The notes: generated from the letters alone by a model not told the origin. DNA of 35,417 bases from a virus (IMGVR_UViG_3300027996_000094:1-35417), one strand, 5' to 3'. Shown: positions 1 to 5,420, counted from the first letter of the stretch. Numbers and translations are program-made.

Positions 1-2
1 GT

Positions 3-98
3 TTAGTGGTGCCACAAGAGGTAGCAACATTAACTCAATCTTTAATTGCTGACACACCATTTGGTATGCGATCTTGGATTATTGGAACAGTTAGATAA
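3..98 (+). CDS. C-terminal end of an unidentified protein (5' truncated)
   Basis: Only the last 31 codons lie in the window; the frame entering at base 3 stays open to a TAA at 96-98. The residues end in FGMRSWIIGTVR. I do not recognise the family. The next ORF starts at base 99, directly after the stop, which suggests one operon. The other two frames are interrupted or lack context. Confidence is moderate because only a tail is visible. Confidence 0.5.
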   Translation, partial: LVVPQEVATLTQSLIADTPFGMRSWIIGTVR

Positions 99-302
99 AT
101 GTTGACTATCACTAATCATTTAGCTGCTTTTTGGACTGTTGTAGTAATGAATTGTATCCATCCATCTAACTGGCAAGCATGTCTTCCAATTCATGAATGG
201 CTGATTCCAGAAGTAAGTCAGGGATTACAAATATATTTTGATAAAAAGTTGGATTTTTTGTATAAGAATGAGCGAGATTACCTAGATAATGTAGTCAAGT
301 AA
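99..302 (+). CDS. Hypothetical protein, 67 aa
   Basis: A 67-residue ORF whose ATG abuts the stop of the preceding frame and which ends just before petE. It has an aromatic, Trp-rich N-terminal half with two Cys (about residues 19 and 28) and a charged C-terminal half. No signal peptide, known motif or clear membrane helix is visible. I do not recognise it. Its position next to plastocyanin suggests co-transcription with the host-metabolism block. Confidence 0.55.
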   Translation: MLTITNHLAAFWTVVVMNCIHPSNWQACLPIHEWLIPEVSQGLQIYFDKKLDFLYKNERDYLDNVVK

Positions 303-307
303 AACAT

Positions 308-652
308 ATGAAAAGTTTTATTCGGTTCACTATTCTGGCAGTAATTGCTGCAATGATTTTTTTCATACCCAGGACAGCATATGCATTGGATGTGCAAATG
401 GGGTCTAATGGTAATTTAGTATTTGATCCTTCAGAAGTCACTATTCAAGTTGGTGAATCTGTTCATTTTATCAACAATATGCTCCCTCCTCACAATGTTG
501 TTGTAGAGGATCATCCAGAACTAAGTCACGAAGCCCTGGCAATGTTACCAGGTGAAGACTTTGAAGTTGCATTTACTGATGCAGGTGACTATACTTATTG
601 GTGTGCTCCTCACAAAGGTGCTGGAATGATTGGAACGGTGCATGTGGAATGA
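308..652 (+). CDS. petE: Plastocyanin (thylakoid-lumen copper electron carrier)
   Basis: Plastocyanin carries electrons from cytochrome b6f to photosystem I in the thylakoid lumen. The 114-residue protein begins with a hydrophobic signal peptide (about residues 4-20) and a likely cleavage site after TAYA (residue 26). This leaves a mature domain of about 88 residues. All four type-1 copper ligands can be placed: His62 in PPHN, and Cys99, His102 and Met107 in the C-A-P-H-K-G-A-G-M block. The fold and length fit the family. It is a host-derived auxiliary metabolic gene, presumably maintaining photosynthetic electron flow during infection. The stop overlaps the start of the next micro-ORF (ATGA), so translation is probably coupled. 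Confidence 0.95.
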   Translation: MKSFIRFTILAVIAAMIFFIPRTAYALDVQMGSNGNLVFDPSEVTIQVGESVHFINNMLPPHNVVVEDHPELSHEALAMLPGEDFEVAFTDAGDYTYWCAPHKGAGMIGTVHVE

Positions 653-744
653 GCGCATTATTTGTCTTTGGATTTATTGTATTACTAACATTTGGAATGC
701 ATGTAACATGGCCACTACCGTATAGAGGAGGAGGAACAAAATGA
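649..744 (+). CDS. Micro-ORF, 31-aa single-span membrane peptide
   Basis: An ORF of 31 codons fills the gap between petE and the gnd fragment. Its ATG overlaps the petE stop (ATGA), and its TGA overlaps the next ATG in the same way. Residues about 2-17 are almost entirely hydrophobic (ALFVFGFIVLLTFGM) and are followed by a short Arg/Gly tail, as in a single membrane span. A Gly/Glu-coding purine stretch near its end (GAGGAGGAGG) also serves as a strong ribosome binding site for gnd. Function is unknown. The double overlap is the main argument that it is translated. Confidence 0.6.
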   Translation: MSALFVFGFIVLLTFGMHVTWPLPYRGGGTK

Positions 745-1211
745 AAGTTGGAATGATTGGATTGGGTCGTATTGGTGAAGGAATGTCTCGCCGTATGATT
801 GAAAAAGGAATTGAAGTTTGGGGTTACAGTAGCACTAACTATGAGAGTGCCTGTGGGCAATATGAAGCAGGATATATTAGTGGGTGTGTAACTTCACTAG
901 AGTATCTTGTCCGAGCAGTTAAAATTGATAATTCTACTTACACTAGTGTAGGAAAAGTTCCTGGTATCTTTCAGATCACACTTTCAGAAAAAAAGGTAGA
1001 AGACACACTTGATGAGTTACTACCTTTACTTGAAGGAGGTGATATCATTATTGACTATAGTAGTAATGATGTTTCAAAATGTCAGGAACTAGAAAAGTAT
1101 TGCTCTAAGTTGGGCATCTCATACATTTTCTCTGGTGTATATGGAGCACCTTATGCCATTGATTCTTGTTCTAAGATTTTTCAATCTCTATCTCCTGGTA
1201 ATGTGATCTAA
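741..1211 (+). CDS. gnd: 6-phosphogluconate dehydrogenase NAD(P)-binding domain, truncated
   Basis: The N-terminus contains the Rossmann signature G-L-G-R-I-G (residues 7-12) followed by EGMSRRM. This is typical of 6-phosphogluconate dehydrogenase, which oxidises 6-phosphogluconate to ribulose-5-phosphate with NADPH formation. At 156 residues it ends shortly after the dinucleotide-binding domain. The family needs roughly 300 or more residues for the helical C-terminal substrate and dimer domain, which is missing here. No continuation is visible in another frame, because different small ORFs follow at once. It may be a remnant, a dominant partner, or a nucleotide-binding protein with a new role. 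The start has a strong GAGGAGG ribosome site. Confidence 0.75.
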   Translation: MKVGMIGLGRIGEGMSRRMIEKGIEVWGYSSTNYESACGQYEAGYISGCVTSLEYLVRAVKIDNSTYTSVGKVPGIFQITLSEKKVEDTLDELLPLLEGGDIIIDYSSNDVSKCQELEKYCSKLGISYIFSGVYGAPYAIDSCSKIFQSLSPGNVI

Positions 1212-1405
1212 TGCCACATGAATTTGACCCTGTTGAAGCACCTGTAGAGGGTGAAGTTGATAAGTGGGGTTTTACTATCAAACCAACTATCAGTGACGAT
1301 GAATTAATTCTTAGGTGTCTAAGAAATGCTCCTTGTGGTTGTGATAGAAAACAGGCAATGAAGTTAATTAAAATCTACGAAGAGAAAACTAATGACCTTA
1401 GCTGA
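1211..1405 (+). CDS. Hypothetical protein, 64 aa
   Basis: A 64-residue acidic protein starting in a TAATG overlap with the gnd fragment. It has a proline/glutamate N-terminus, a central C-G-C motif (APCGCDR, about residues 41-47) and a Lys-rich helical end. I do not recognise a family. The two nearby Cys could bind metal or form a disulphide, but nothing more can be said. It sits in the tightly coupled petE-gnd-talC string. Confidence 0.65.
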   Translation: MPHEFDPVEAPVEGEVDKWGFTIKPTISDDELILRCLRNAPCGCDRKQAMKLIKIYEEKTNDLS

Positions 1406-1523
1406 TGTCCTACTTTGGGGAACGATACCCTTTCTATGTGCCACCATTTATTTCGGGTGCAGAAAAGGTGAAAATGTCTACTACGAAAGTGACAAGTATG
1501 ACGGAAATGGAACAGCGCATTAA
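1392..1523 (+). CDS. Micro-ORF, 43-aa membrane protein
   Basis: A 43-residue frame beginning MTLADVLLWG, overlapping the end of the previous gene by 14 bases. Residues about 3-23 form one hydrophobic span, followed by a Cys/Arg/Lys boundary and a polar tail rich in Tyr, Asp and Glu. From memory, similar MTLAD-type peptides recur in cyanomyoviruses. This frame is a better candidate in its first 80 bases than the competing frame that opens at 1405. Function is unknown; the hydrophobic segment predicts a membrane location. Confidence 0.65.
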   Translation: MTLADVLLWGTIPFLCATIYFGCRKGENVYYESDKYDGNGTAH

Positions 1524-1710
1524 GATGAGACATGCGTTTGCCATGTCATCATTTGCTAGAATGTTTACTCCAAACAGAATCACATATGAGATGAGACATC
1601 TTTGCAATGAATGGTCTAAGATTGAAGAACAACCACCCCATGGTGATTTGTATAAAGTTGATCGTTACTTTCTAGAACTTTGGAAAAATAAAAACAACAT
1701 TGCAAATTAA
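1474..1710 (+). CDS. Hypothetical protein, 78 aa
   Basis: I chose the ATG at 1474 over the longer start at 1405. An AAAAGG ribosome site lies six to nine bases upstream, and the extension would be overwritten by the micro-ORF at 1392-1523. The product is a Met- and aromatic-rich, probably helical soluble protein (MRHAFAMSSFARMF near the middle, FLELW near the end). I do not recognise it. It overlaps the micro-ORF by 50 bases and lies in the same presumed operon. Confidence 0.6.
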   Translation: MSTTKVTSMTEMEQRIKMRHAFAMSSFARMFTPNRITYEMRHLCNEWSKIEEQPPHGDLYKVDRYFLELWKNKNNIAN

Positions 1711-1715
1711 TTCAT

Positions 1716-1802
1716 ATGGATTTAAATCACTTAATAATATTATTAATTCCCTTGATGTTTGGACTTGTTATATTTTTTGCAGCAATTCTTACAGATCAAT
1801 GA
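1716..1802 (+). CDS. Micro-ORF, 28-aa single-span membrane peptide
   Basis: A 28-residue frame (MDLNHLIILL...) that is nearly a pure transmembrane helix, residues 5-25, with acidic ends. It starts six bases after the previous stop. Its TGA at 1800-1802 overlaps the start of the next membrane ORF. Size and composition resemble the small subunits found in photosynthetic membrane complexes, but I see no sequence identity to a named one. Translation is inferred from spacing and overlap only. Confidence 0.5.
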   Translation: MDLNHLIILLIPLMFGLVIFFAAILTDQ

Positions 1803-1960
1803 TGTTACAGTTCGCTAGATTCTGTGGAACAGTATTAAACAATCCATATGGATTGGGGTTCCTTTCAACTATTTTAATTTTTGTTCCTATCCTTGGAATG
1901 TGGGCTGTCCACAAATATGATTGGCGACATTGGGAACCTTTTGTAAAAAAACATCCCTAG
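1799..1960 (+). CDS. Small membrane protein, 53 aa
   Basis: The frame has two adjacent ATGs (1799 and 1802) overlapping the stop of the 28-residue peptide. I place the start here rather than at 1700, where the extension would run through that peptide. The protein has a polar, Asn-containing start, one hydrophobic span at about residues 19-35 and a basic/aromatic end (HKYDWRHWEPF). It is a likely one-span membrane protein of unknown role in the petE-talC block. Confidence 0.55.
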   Translation: MMLQFARFCGTVLNNPYGLGFLSTILIFVPILGMWAVHKYDWRHWEPFVKKHP

Positions 1961-1965
1961 ATAAT

Positions 1966-2127
1966 ATGAATCTCCTTCTCCGTCCGCATGAAAACGTCAA
2001 TGACCCAGTTTGGAGTGTTATTTTTAGTATTATCCTTCTCTTGATCGGAGTCGGATATTGTGTCTATACAATTTTAAATTACGATGATGGAAAAAACAAT
2101 GCCCAGAAATCAAATCACGAAAATTGA
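1966..2127 (+). CDS. Small membrane protein, 53 aa
   Basis: The start is set at the ATG at 1966, just after the preceding stop, rather than at an upstream TTG inside the previous gene. An amphipathic start (MNLLLRPHENVNDP) is followed by a strong membrane span at about residues 15-36, then a hydrophilic Asp/Asn/Lys tail. It is the fifth micro-membrane ORF in 1.5 kb. It overlaps the following ORF by 29 bases. Family and function are not recognised. Confidence 0.6.
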   Translation: MNLLLRPHENVNDPVWSVIFSIILLLIGVGYCVYTILNYDDGKNNAQKSNHEN

Positions 2128-2263
2128 TATACTCTCAAGAGTATATAAAATGAAAACTTCTCTTTACGATGGAGAGCAAAGCGATAAGTCAGGTGAATGG
2201 CATGATGGTGCTCACAAAGCTTTAAATGATGTGCTTATCATCATTGACGAATTCAGAAACTAA
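2099..2263 (+). CDS. Conserved small hypothetical protein, 54 aa, upstream of talC
   Basis: A 54-residue soluble protein beginning MPRNQITKIDILSRVY and ending in a helix (LNDVLIIIDEFRN). From memory, near-identical small proteins occur in other cyanomyoviruses. A second possible start at 2150 would give a 37-residue form beginning MKTSLYDG. A perfect 9-bp inverted repeat at 2127-2146 lies between the two starts. Function is unknown. It precedes talC by 37 bases. Confidence 0.65.
   Translation: MPRNQITKIDILSRVYKMKTSLYDGEQSDKSGEWHDGAHKALNDVLIIIDEFRN
2127..2146. repeat. Perfect inverted repeat, 9-bp arms
   Basis: The arms ATATACTCT and AGAGTATAT are separated by CA. In DNA this is a 20-bp palindrome resembling an operator; in RNA it would be a hairpin with a minimal loop, so folding would open at least one pair. 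It lies inside a small coding region, just upstream of an in-frame ATG at 2150. Confidence 0.5.
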
Positions 2264-2300
2264 TGTTAAAATTCCTGAAATGAAATACACTCATAATTAC

Positions 2301-2951
2301 ATGAAGATTTTCCTAGATACCGCTGATACTAATATCATTAAAGAATACTTCAAAACTGGTTTGGTAGATGGTGTGACTACCAATCCAACATTGATCATGA
2401 AAAGTGGTCGAGATCCAGAAGATGTGTATCAAGAAATTAAAGATCTTGGTGTTCGTGACATCAGCATGGAAGTGGTTGGTGATGAAGGTCAAATGTATCG
2501 TGAAGGCAAGCGTCTTTATGAAAAATTTGGTGATGTATGCACTGTAAAGGTCCCTTGCACCCGTGAAGGACTAGCAGTCTGTAAATCACTCTCCGATCAG
2601 AATATCAAAGTCAACGTCACATTAATCTTCAGCGCCGCTCAGGCGGTGTTGGCAGCAAAGGCTGGCGCAACATATGTTTCACCTTTCGTGGGACGCCTTG
2701 ATGACCAATCCGTGGCGGGTCTAGAGGTCGTTCGTTCTATCTCTGAACTCTATCGTATTCATGGTGTCAAAACTAAAGTTCTTTCAGCATCGATTCGTAA
2801 CGTTCAACGTGCTGTTCGTTCGTGGTATAATGGAGCTGACATCTGCACCATGCCACCAAAGGTATTTGATCAGATGTATGATCACATTCTGACTGATAAA
2901 GGTCTAGAGATCTTTGACAATGATTGGAAAGCAGTCCAAAACCAAAAGTAA
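2301..2951 (+). CDS. talC: Transaldolase-like protein TalC
   Basis: TalC belongs to the small transaldolase/fructose-6-phosphate aldolase family and moves carbon between glycolytic and pentose-phosphate sugars. The start at 2301 (MKIFLDTADT) gives 216 residues, the usual length. A frame extension to 2226 lacks family resemblance. Signature residues are Asp6 in FLDTAD, the GVTTNPTL block (24-31), and the Schiff-base lysine Lys83 in V-K-V-P. Later blocks NVTLIFS and SPFVGRLDD match the barrel strands of the family. It is one of the commonest auxiliary metabolic genes of cyanophages. With CP12 in the same window it supports diversion of carbon to NADPH and nucleotide precursors. No strong ribosome site precedes it. 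Confidence 0.95.
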   Translation: MKIFLDTADTNIIKEYFKTGLVDGVTTNPTLIMKSGRDPEDVYQEIKDLGVRDISMEVVGDEGQMYREGKRLYEKFGDVCTVKVPCTREGLAVCKSLSDQNIKVNVTLIFSAAQAVLAAKAGATYVSPFVGRLDDQSVAGLEVVRSISELYRIHGVKTKVLSASIRNVQRAVRSWYNGADICTMPPKVFDQMYDHILTDKGLEIFDNDWKAVQNQK

Positions 2952-2970
2952 CTTTTTAATTCCATATATC

Positions 2971-2995
2971 GGGGCAAAATTCCCCAGGCTTTTTT
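2971..2995 (+). terminator. Weak intrinsic terminator after talC
   Basis: GGGG and CCCC arms flank a 7-base loop and are followed by AGGC and six T residues. It sits 20 bases after the talC stop. The stem is only four GC pairs, so termination may be partial. Confidence 0.45.
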
Positions 2996-3017
2996 CGTTC
3001 TATAGGATTTTTTAAAA

Positions 3018-3212
3018 ATGGCACAAGGATTTGATGTAGATGGTGTAGAGGTTGAAATTCCCGCTGGAGACATGAGTCGTCTTATCAAAAGATATAAGAA
3101 ATTGAAAAAATATGAGAAGTCAACTCTACATACCATCCAAAAACTAAATGGTAATAGAACTATCATTGATGAATTGACTGAAGAATCTCAGAATTTTGAA
3201 CAACTTGACTAA
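3018..3212 (+). CDS. Hypothetical protein, 64 aa
   Basis: A 64-residue soluble protein with a basic, helical centre (RLIKRYKKLKKYEK, about residues 21-34) and an acidic end. It may be a coiled coil. It starts after the talC terminator. Its stop codon (3210-3212) is embedded in a promoter that combines an early -35 box with a late-promoter core. I do not recognise a family. Confidence 0.65.
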   Translation: MAQGFDVDGVEVEIPAGDMSRLIKRYKKLKKYEKSTLHTIQKLNGNRTIIDELTEESQNFEQLD

Positions 3213-3233
3213 ATAACGTATGGGGTCTATAAT
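3205..3233 (+). promoter_or_regulatory. Sigma70-type promoter overlapping a late core
   Basis: TTGACT (3205-3210), a 17-base spacer and TATAAT (3228-3233) make a near-consensus host promoter. The same bases contain CTAAATA at 3209-3215, the cyanophage late core. Transcripts would start near 3240 from the first and near 3222 from the second, both upstream of the small gene at 3296. Confidence 0.75.
3209..3215 (+). promoter_or_regulatory. Late promoter core CTAAATA
   Basis: A match to the T4-type late promoter core as used in cyanophages. It overlaps the upstream stop codon and the -35 box of the sigma70-type promoter. Confidence 0.5.
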
Positions 3234-3260
3234 AGACCTGTCGTTCATCCCCGTTGAGGG

Positions 3261-3284
3261 GACGCAAGTAAGTCGCGGAACGGA
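3261..3284 (+). repeat. Leader motif GACGCAA-N9-GGAACGGA, copy 1
   Basis: The two blocks with exactly nine bases between them recur at 3443-3466. Copy 1 lies in the untranslated leader of the gene at 3296. It is flanked by two CGTTCATCCC blocks (3241-3250 and 3285-3294). Confidence 0.65.
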
Positions 3285-3295
3285 GCGTTCATCCC

Positions 3296-3457
3296 ATGTT
3301 TGAATTACTTTTGTATACAAGCCTCACTTGTTCTCAATCTGAAGCAATTATGTTTCGGATGCAAAAGAATGAAAACATTCCTCCCGAATATAAGGTTGAA
3401 TTGATTGAGGTCATGAAGGAGTCAAATCCTGATTGTATATGGGACGCAAACGACTAA
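3296..3457 (+). CDS. Conserved small hypothetical protein, 53 aa
   Basis: A 53-residue protein beginning MFELLLYTSLTCSQ and ending PDCIWDAND, with two Cys near the ends. From memory, close relatives are widespread in cyanomyoviruses and marine picocyanobacteria. The N-terminal third is a hydrophobic, Cys-containing helix and the rest is charged. The gene lies behind a composite early/late promoter, with a 55-75 base leader carrying the first GACGCAA-N9-GGAACGGA motif. The second copy overlaps its stop. Function is unknown. Confidence 0.75.
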   Translation: MFELLLYTSLTCSQSEAIMFRMQKNENIPPEYKVELIEVMKESNPDCIWDAND

Positions 3458-3466
3458 AGGAACGGA
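3443..3466 (+). repeat. Leader motif GACGCAA-N9-GGAACGGA, copy 2
   Basis: Same two blocks and same spacing as at 3261-3284. It overlaps the end of the 53-residue gene and lies 30 bases upstream of the DUF4278-like gene. Confidence 0.65.
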
Positions 3467-3495
3467 TTAAAATCCAACTACTTTAGGAGTTCAAC

Positions 3496-3663
3496 ATGAA
3501 CACACTTAATCTCATCAGAAAGCAGATCAACAAAGCATCTGCCCTTCACGACGCACAAGTTCTTCACACCTCATATCGTGGTGTTGAGTATAATACTCGT
3601 TGTGTAGAATCTAAAGAATCACATGGTACATTCTGCTACCGTGGTCGTCTTTACACCAAGTGA
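3496..3663 (+). CDS. DUF4278-like protein, 55 aa
   Basis: The 55-residue product carries two Y-R-G motifs: SYRGVEY (about residues 27-33) and CYRGRLY (about residues 47-53). This matches my memory of DUF4278, small proteins found in cyanobacteria and their phages. The start has an AGGAG ribosome site (3486-3490). A strong terminator follows 20 bases after the stop. The biochemical function is unknown. It was likely acquired from a cyanobacterial host. Confidence 0.75.
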   Translation: MNTLNLIRKQINKASALHDAQVLHTSYRGVEYNTRCVESKESHGTFCYRGRLYTK

Positions 3664-3682
3664 TTAACGTAAGTTAAAGAAG

Positions 3683-3707
3683 AGCGGGGTTGCGGCCCCG
3701 CTTTTTT
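3683..3707 (+). terminator. Intrinsic terminator
   Basis: AGCGGGG and CCCCGCT form a 7-bp stem around TTGCGG, followed by a run of T. It closes the small-gene unit that starts near 3240. Its loop also supplies a possible -35 box for the next promoter. Confidence 0.85.
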
Positions 3708-3717
3708 ATGGTATGAT
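3690..3717 (+). promoter_or_regulatory. Probable promoter inside terminator loop
   Basis: TTGCGG (3690-3695), 16 bases, TATGAT (3712-3717). The -10 is good and the -35 weak. A start near 3723 would exclude the in-frame ATG at 3713 and favour 3740 for the next gene. Confidence 0.45.
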
Positions 3718-3739
3718 AGGTGGGAACGTCAGACATGCC

Positions 3740-4030
3740 ATGGATCAAACTCATATTTGGAAAGAAAGGTATGATGCTCTCTATCGTTGGGTCGAAGAAA
3801 ATTGTGTTGGGCAGATTTTCAAAATGATTACGGAATCAACAGATGACGACTGGCAAGATTTCTGGTATAATGAGGAGGTTGATAAAGAACCCCCGATGAA
3901 CGAACTCACCGATCTTCATTACGAGAGGATTGCTTTCCTTGAGTCTGAGATCTGTCAGAATGAGCAAGAAATTGCTACTCTAAAAGAGCAGATTGATATT
4001 TTAAGTAATGGACGGATTTATGACTGCTGA
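3740..4030 (+). CDS. Acidic hypothetical protein, 96 aa (tandem paralogue 1)
   Basis: The start at 3740 (MDQTHIWKER) is preferred because the ATG at 3713 overlaps the -10 box. Residues about 17-53 read WVEEN-C-QI-MI-D-F-E. A similar pattern recurs in the next gene, so the two look like a tandem duplication. The C-terminal part (LHYERIAFLESEICQNEQEI...) has coiled-coil character. The fold and function are unknown. It overlaps the following gene by 11 to 23 bases depending on its start. Confidence 0.65.
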   Translation: MDQTHIWKERYDALYRWVEENCVGQIFKMITESTDDDWQDFWYNEEVDKEPPMNELTDLHYERIAFLESEICQNEQEIATLKEQIDILSNGRIYDC

Positions 4031-4211
4031 TATTCGTGAAAATTTAATCACCTATGTTGAAGAATATTTTTGTGAGCAAATCACAAATTTAATCGATACA
4101 AAAACTAAAGAAGATGCTGATTCTTTTTATCAAGAGTTTGTAGTTGATGGTGAAGAACCAGAAGAATGGTTGTTTATGGATGACTTGACTATTGAGGGTG
4201 GCCATCTATAA
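4008..4211 (+). CDS. Acidic hypothetical protein, 63-67 aa (tandem paralogue 2)
   Basis: It begins at 4008 or at the in-frame ATG at 4020; neither has a decisive ribosome site. The pattern YVEEYFCEQITNLI...F.QEFVVDGEEPEEW parallels residues about 17-54 of the upstream gene, including the Cys, the hydrophobic spacing and the Glu/Asp-rich end. It lacks the coiled-coil tail. The stop (TAA, 4209-4211) is part of a TATAAATA late promoter. Function unknown. Confidence 0.65.
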   Translation: MDGFMTADIRENLITYVEEYFCEQITNLIDTKTKEDADSFYQEFVVDGEEPEEWLFMDDLTIEGGHL

Positions 4212-4214
4212 ATA
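4207..4214 (+). promoter_or_regulatory. Late promoter TATAAATA
   Basis: A perfect match to the T4 late consensus, fused to the stop codon of the upstream gene and 39 bases before the structural gene at 4254. Confidence 0.75.
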
Positions 4215-4253
4215 TAGAAATAAGATTAACAGGCCTTTAGGCGAATATAATAG

Positions 4254-4820
4254 ATGGCAAACAGAATCCGTATAAAAAGGTCATCCGAACCTTCAAAAAG
4301 ACCATCACACGATCAACTGCAATCAGGAGAAATTTCACTCAATACTTATGACGGCCGTTTATTCTCTGTTAGAGATGAACAGGTTGTTTTGGGTATTGGG
4401 TCTACAGTAACTCTCTTAACTCCTTGGACAGAAAATATTGGTGGTGGAATTTATTATGCAGATTCAAGTGTAGGTATAGGAACAACAGTACCATCTTCAA
4501 CTTTAGATATTGTTGGAGATGTAGATATATCTGGTGCTTTAGCACTTAATCGCATAAATTCAGATCCATCAACCGTTAACAATCACGCACACATTTACTC
4601 AAAAGATGTAGCATCTAATGCAGAAGTCTTTGTGAGAGATGAAAGTGGAAATGTAACACAAATATCTCCTCACAATACAGAAGGTGATTGGGTATATTAC
4701 TCTCAAAATGTAAAGACTGGAAAGAGAGTAAAAATCAATATGGAAAAAATGATCAAAAAACTTGAAGAAATTACTGGCGAAACATTCTTTGAAGAATATG
4801 TACCTGGGCTGGCGATTTAG
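4254..4820 (+). CDS. Fibre-like virion structural protein, 188 aa
   Basis: The N-terminus (KRSSEPSKRPSHDQLQSGEISLNTYDGRLF) follows the pattern of phage fibre or appendage attachment domains. A central VGIGTT...LDIVGDVDISGAL segment resembles beta-structured repeats in the large fibre at 30991. The C-terminal 40 residues form a charged module (TGKRVKINMEKMIKKLEE) that I recall from other cyanophage structural proteins. It is small for a fibre and could be an adaptor or short fibre. The late promoter upstream supports virion expression. The exact role is inferred. Confidence 0.7.
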   Translation: MANRIRIKRSSEPSKRPSHDQLQSGEISLNTYDGRLFSVRDEQVVLGIGSTVTLLTPWTENIGGGIYYADSSVGIGTTVPSSTLDIVGDVDISGALALNRINSDPSTVNNHAHIYSKDVASNAEVFVRDESGNVTQISPHNTEGDWVYYSQNVKTGKRVKINMEKMIKKLEEITGETFFEEYVPGLAI

Positions 4821-4862
4821 AATTTCGTGCTATACTAGATAATGTGCGTATAAATTGTTTGC

Positions 4863-5036
4863 ATGTTTACAACTGGAATGGGGGTCGAGTACCGTGGATT
4901 TGTGGGAGTCATTGACTTTGTATGTTGGAGGTACATAAGGATCAAACTACCCTGTGCAGAAGGTAGGGATAATCCATTACTGCTTGTCTATTCAGAATCT
5001 CAAGAACACGTTGTAGTTTTAAAAGATAACTCATAA
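4863..5036 (+). CDS. Small hypothetical protein, 57 aa
   Basis: A 57-residue frame beginning MFTTGMGVEYRGFVGVIDFV, with a central RIKLPC segment and a beta-rich end (LLLVYSESQEHVVVL). From memory, small cyanophage proteins with the same MFTTGM start and spacing exist; the pattern suggests a compact beta-barrel. Its stop overlaps the glutaredoxin start (TAATG), indicating coupling. Function unknown. Confidence 0.7.
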   Translation: MFTTGMGVEYRGFVGVIDFVCWRYIRIKLPCAEGRDNPLLLVYSESQEHVVVLKDNS

Positions 5037-5272
5037 TGACATTCACTTTATATTCAAAGGACAATTGCCCATACTGCCAAAAGCTAAAGCACTTGTTTGA
5101 CTTGACAGAACAAAAGTACATGGTCTATAATCTTGATGTAGACTTTACTAAAGATCAGTTTTATGATGAATTTGGGGTGGGTAGTACATTCCCTCAAGTA
5201 ACCACAGAAAAATCGAAAATAGGGGGATGTAATGACACCATCAAATTCCTCAGGGAGCAAAAAATCCTCTGA
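5036..5272 (+). CDS. Glutaredoxin
   Basis: A 78-residue thioredoxin-fold protein with the dithiol active site CPYC at residues 11-14, the cis-proline loop TFPQV (Pro53) and the glutathione-binding GG pair (63-64). It probably supplies electrons to ribonucleotide reductase, or maintains thiol balance while host DNA is recycled to phage nucleotides. Length and motifs are complete. Its last 41 bases overlap the next ORF. Confidence 0.92.
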   Translation: MTFTLYSKDNCPYCQKLKHLFDLTEQKYMVYNLDVDFTKDQFYDEFGVGSTFPQVTTEKSKIGGCNDTIKFLREQKIL

Positions 5273-5420
5273 CTTGCCCATAAATAGAGGCGTAGACCTA
5301 ATTCTTAACGGAGTCAAAAGGCCAAAGCAACTATTTGATCTAAATTTTAAACAAAGATTTAGATTGCTCAAAAGAGAATTATCCTTGCATTTCAAGTTCT
5401 CTTTTAATATTAAAAAATAA
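5232..5420 (+). CDS. Hypothetical protein, 62 aa
   Basis: A basic 62-residue ORF overlapping the end of glutaredoxin in another frame. It contains PINRGVDLILNG (about residues 16-27), reminiscent of short cyanophage proteins I cannot name, and a Lys/Arg/Phe-rich helical end. No ribosome site stands out. Because it overlaps a real gene by 41 bases I am less sure of the start, but the unique part from 5273 onward would otherwise be empty. Confidence 0.5.
   Translation: MTPSNSSGSKKSSDLPINRGVDLILNGVKRPKQLFDLNFKQRFRLLKRELSLHFKFSFNIKK

Noticed and set aside
573-860. Minus-strand ORF of 95 codons across petE and gnd
   Set aside because: It lies antisense to two convincing genes, has low-complexity translation and no ribosome site.
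1405-1473. Longer N-terminus for the 78-residue protein
   Set aside because: The stretch is better explained by the overlapping micro-membrane ORF at 1392-1523, and a ribosome site supports the start at 1474.
5278-5285. CATAAATA in the small ORF after glutaredoxin
   Set aside because: It is internal to an ORF, far from a start, and lacks context seen at the other late cores.
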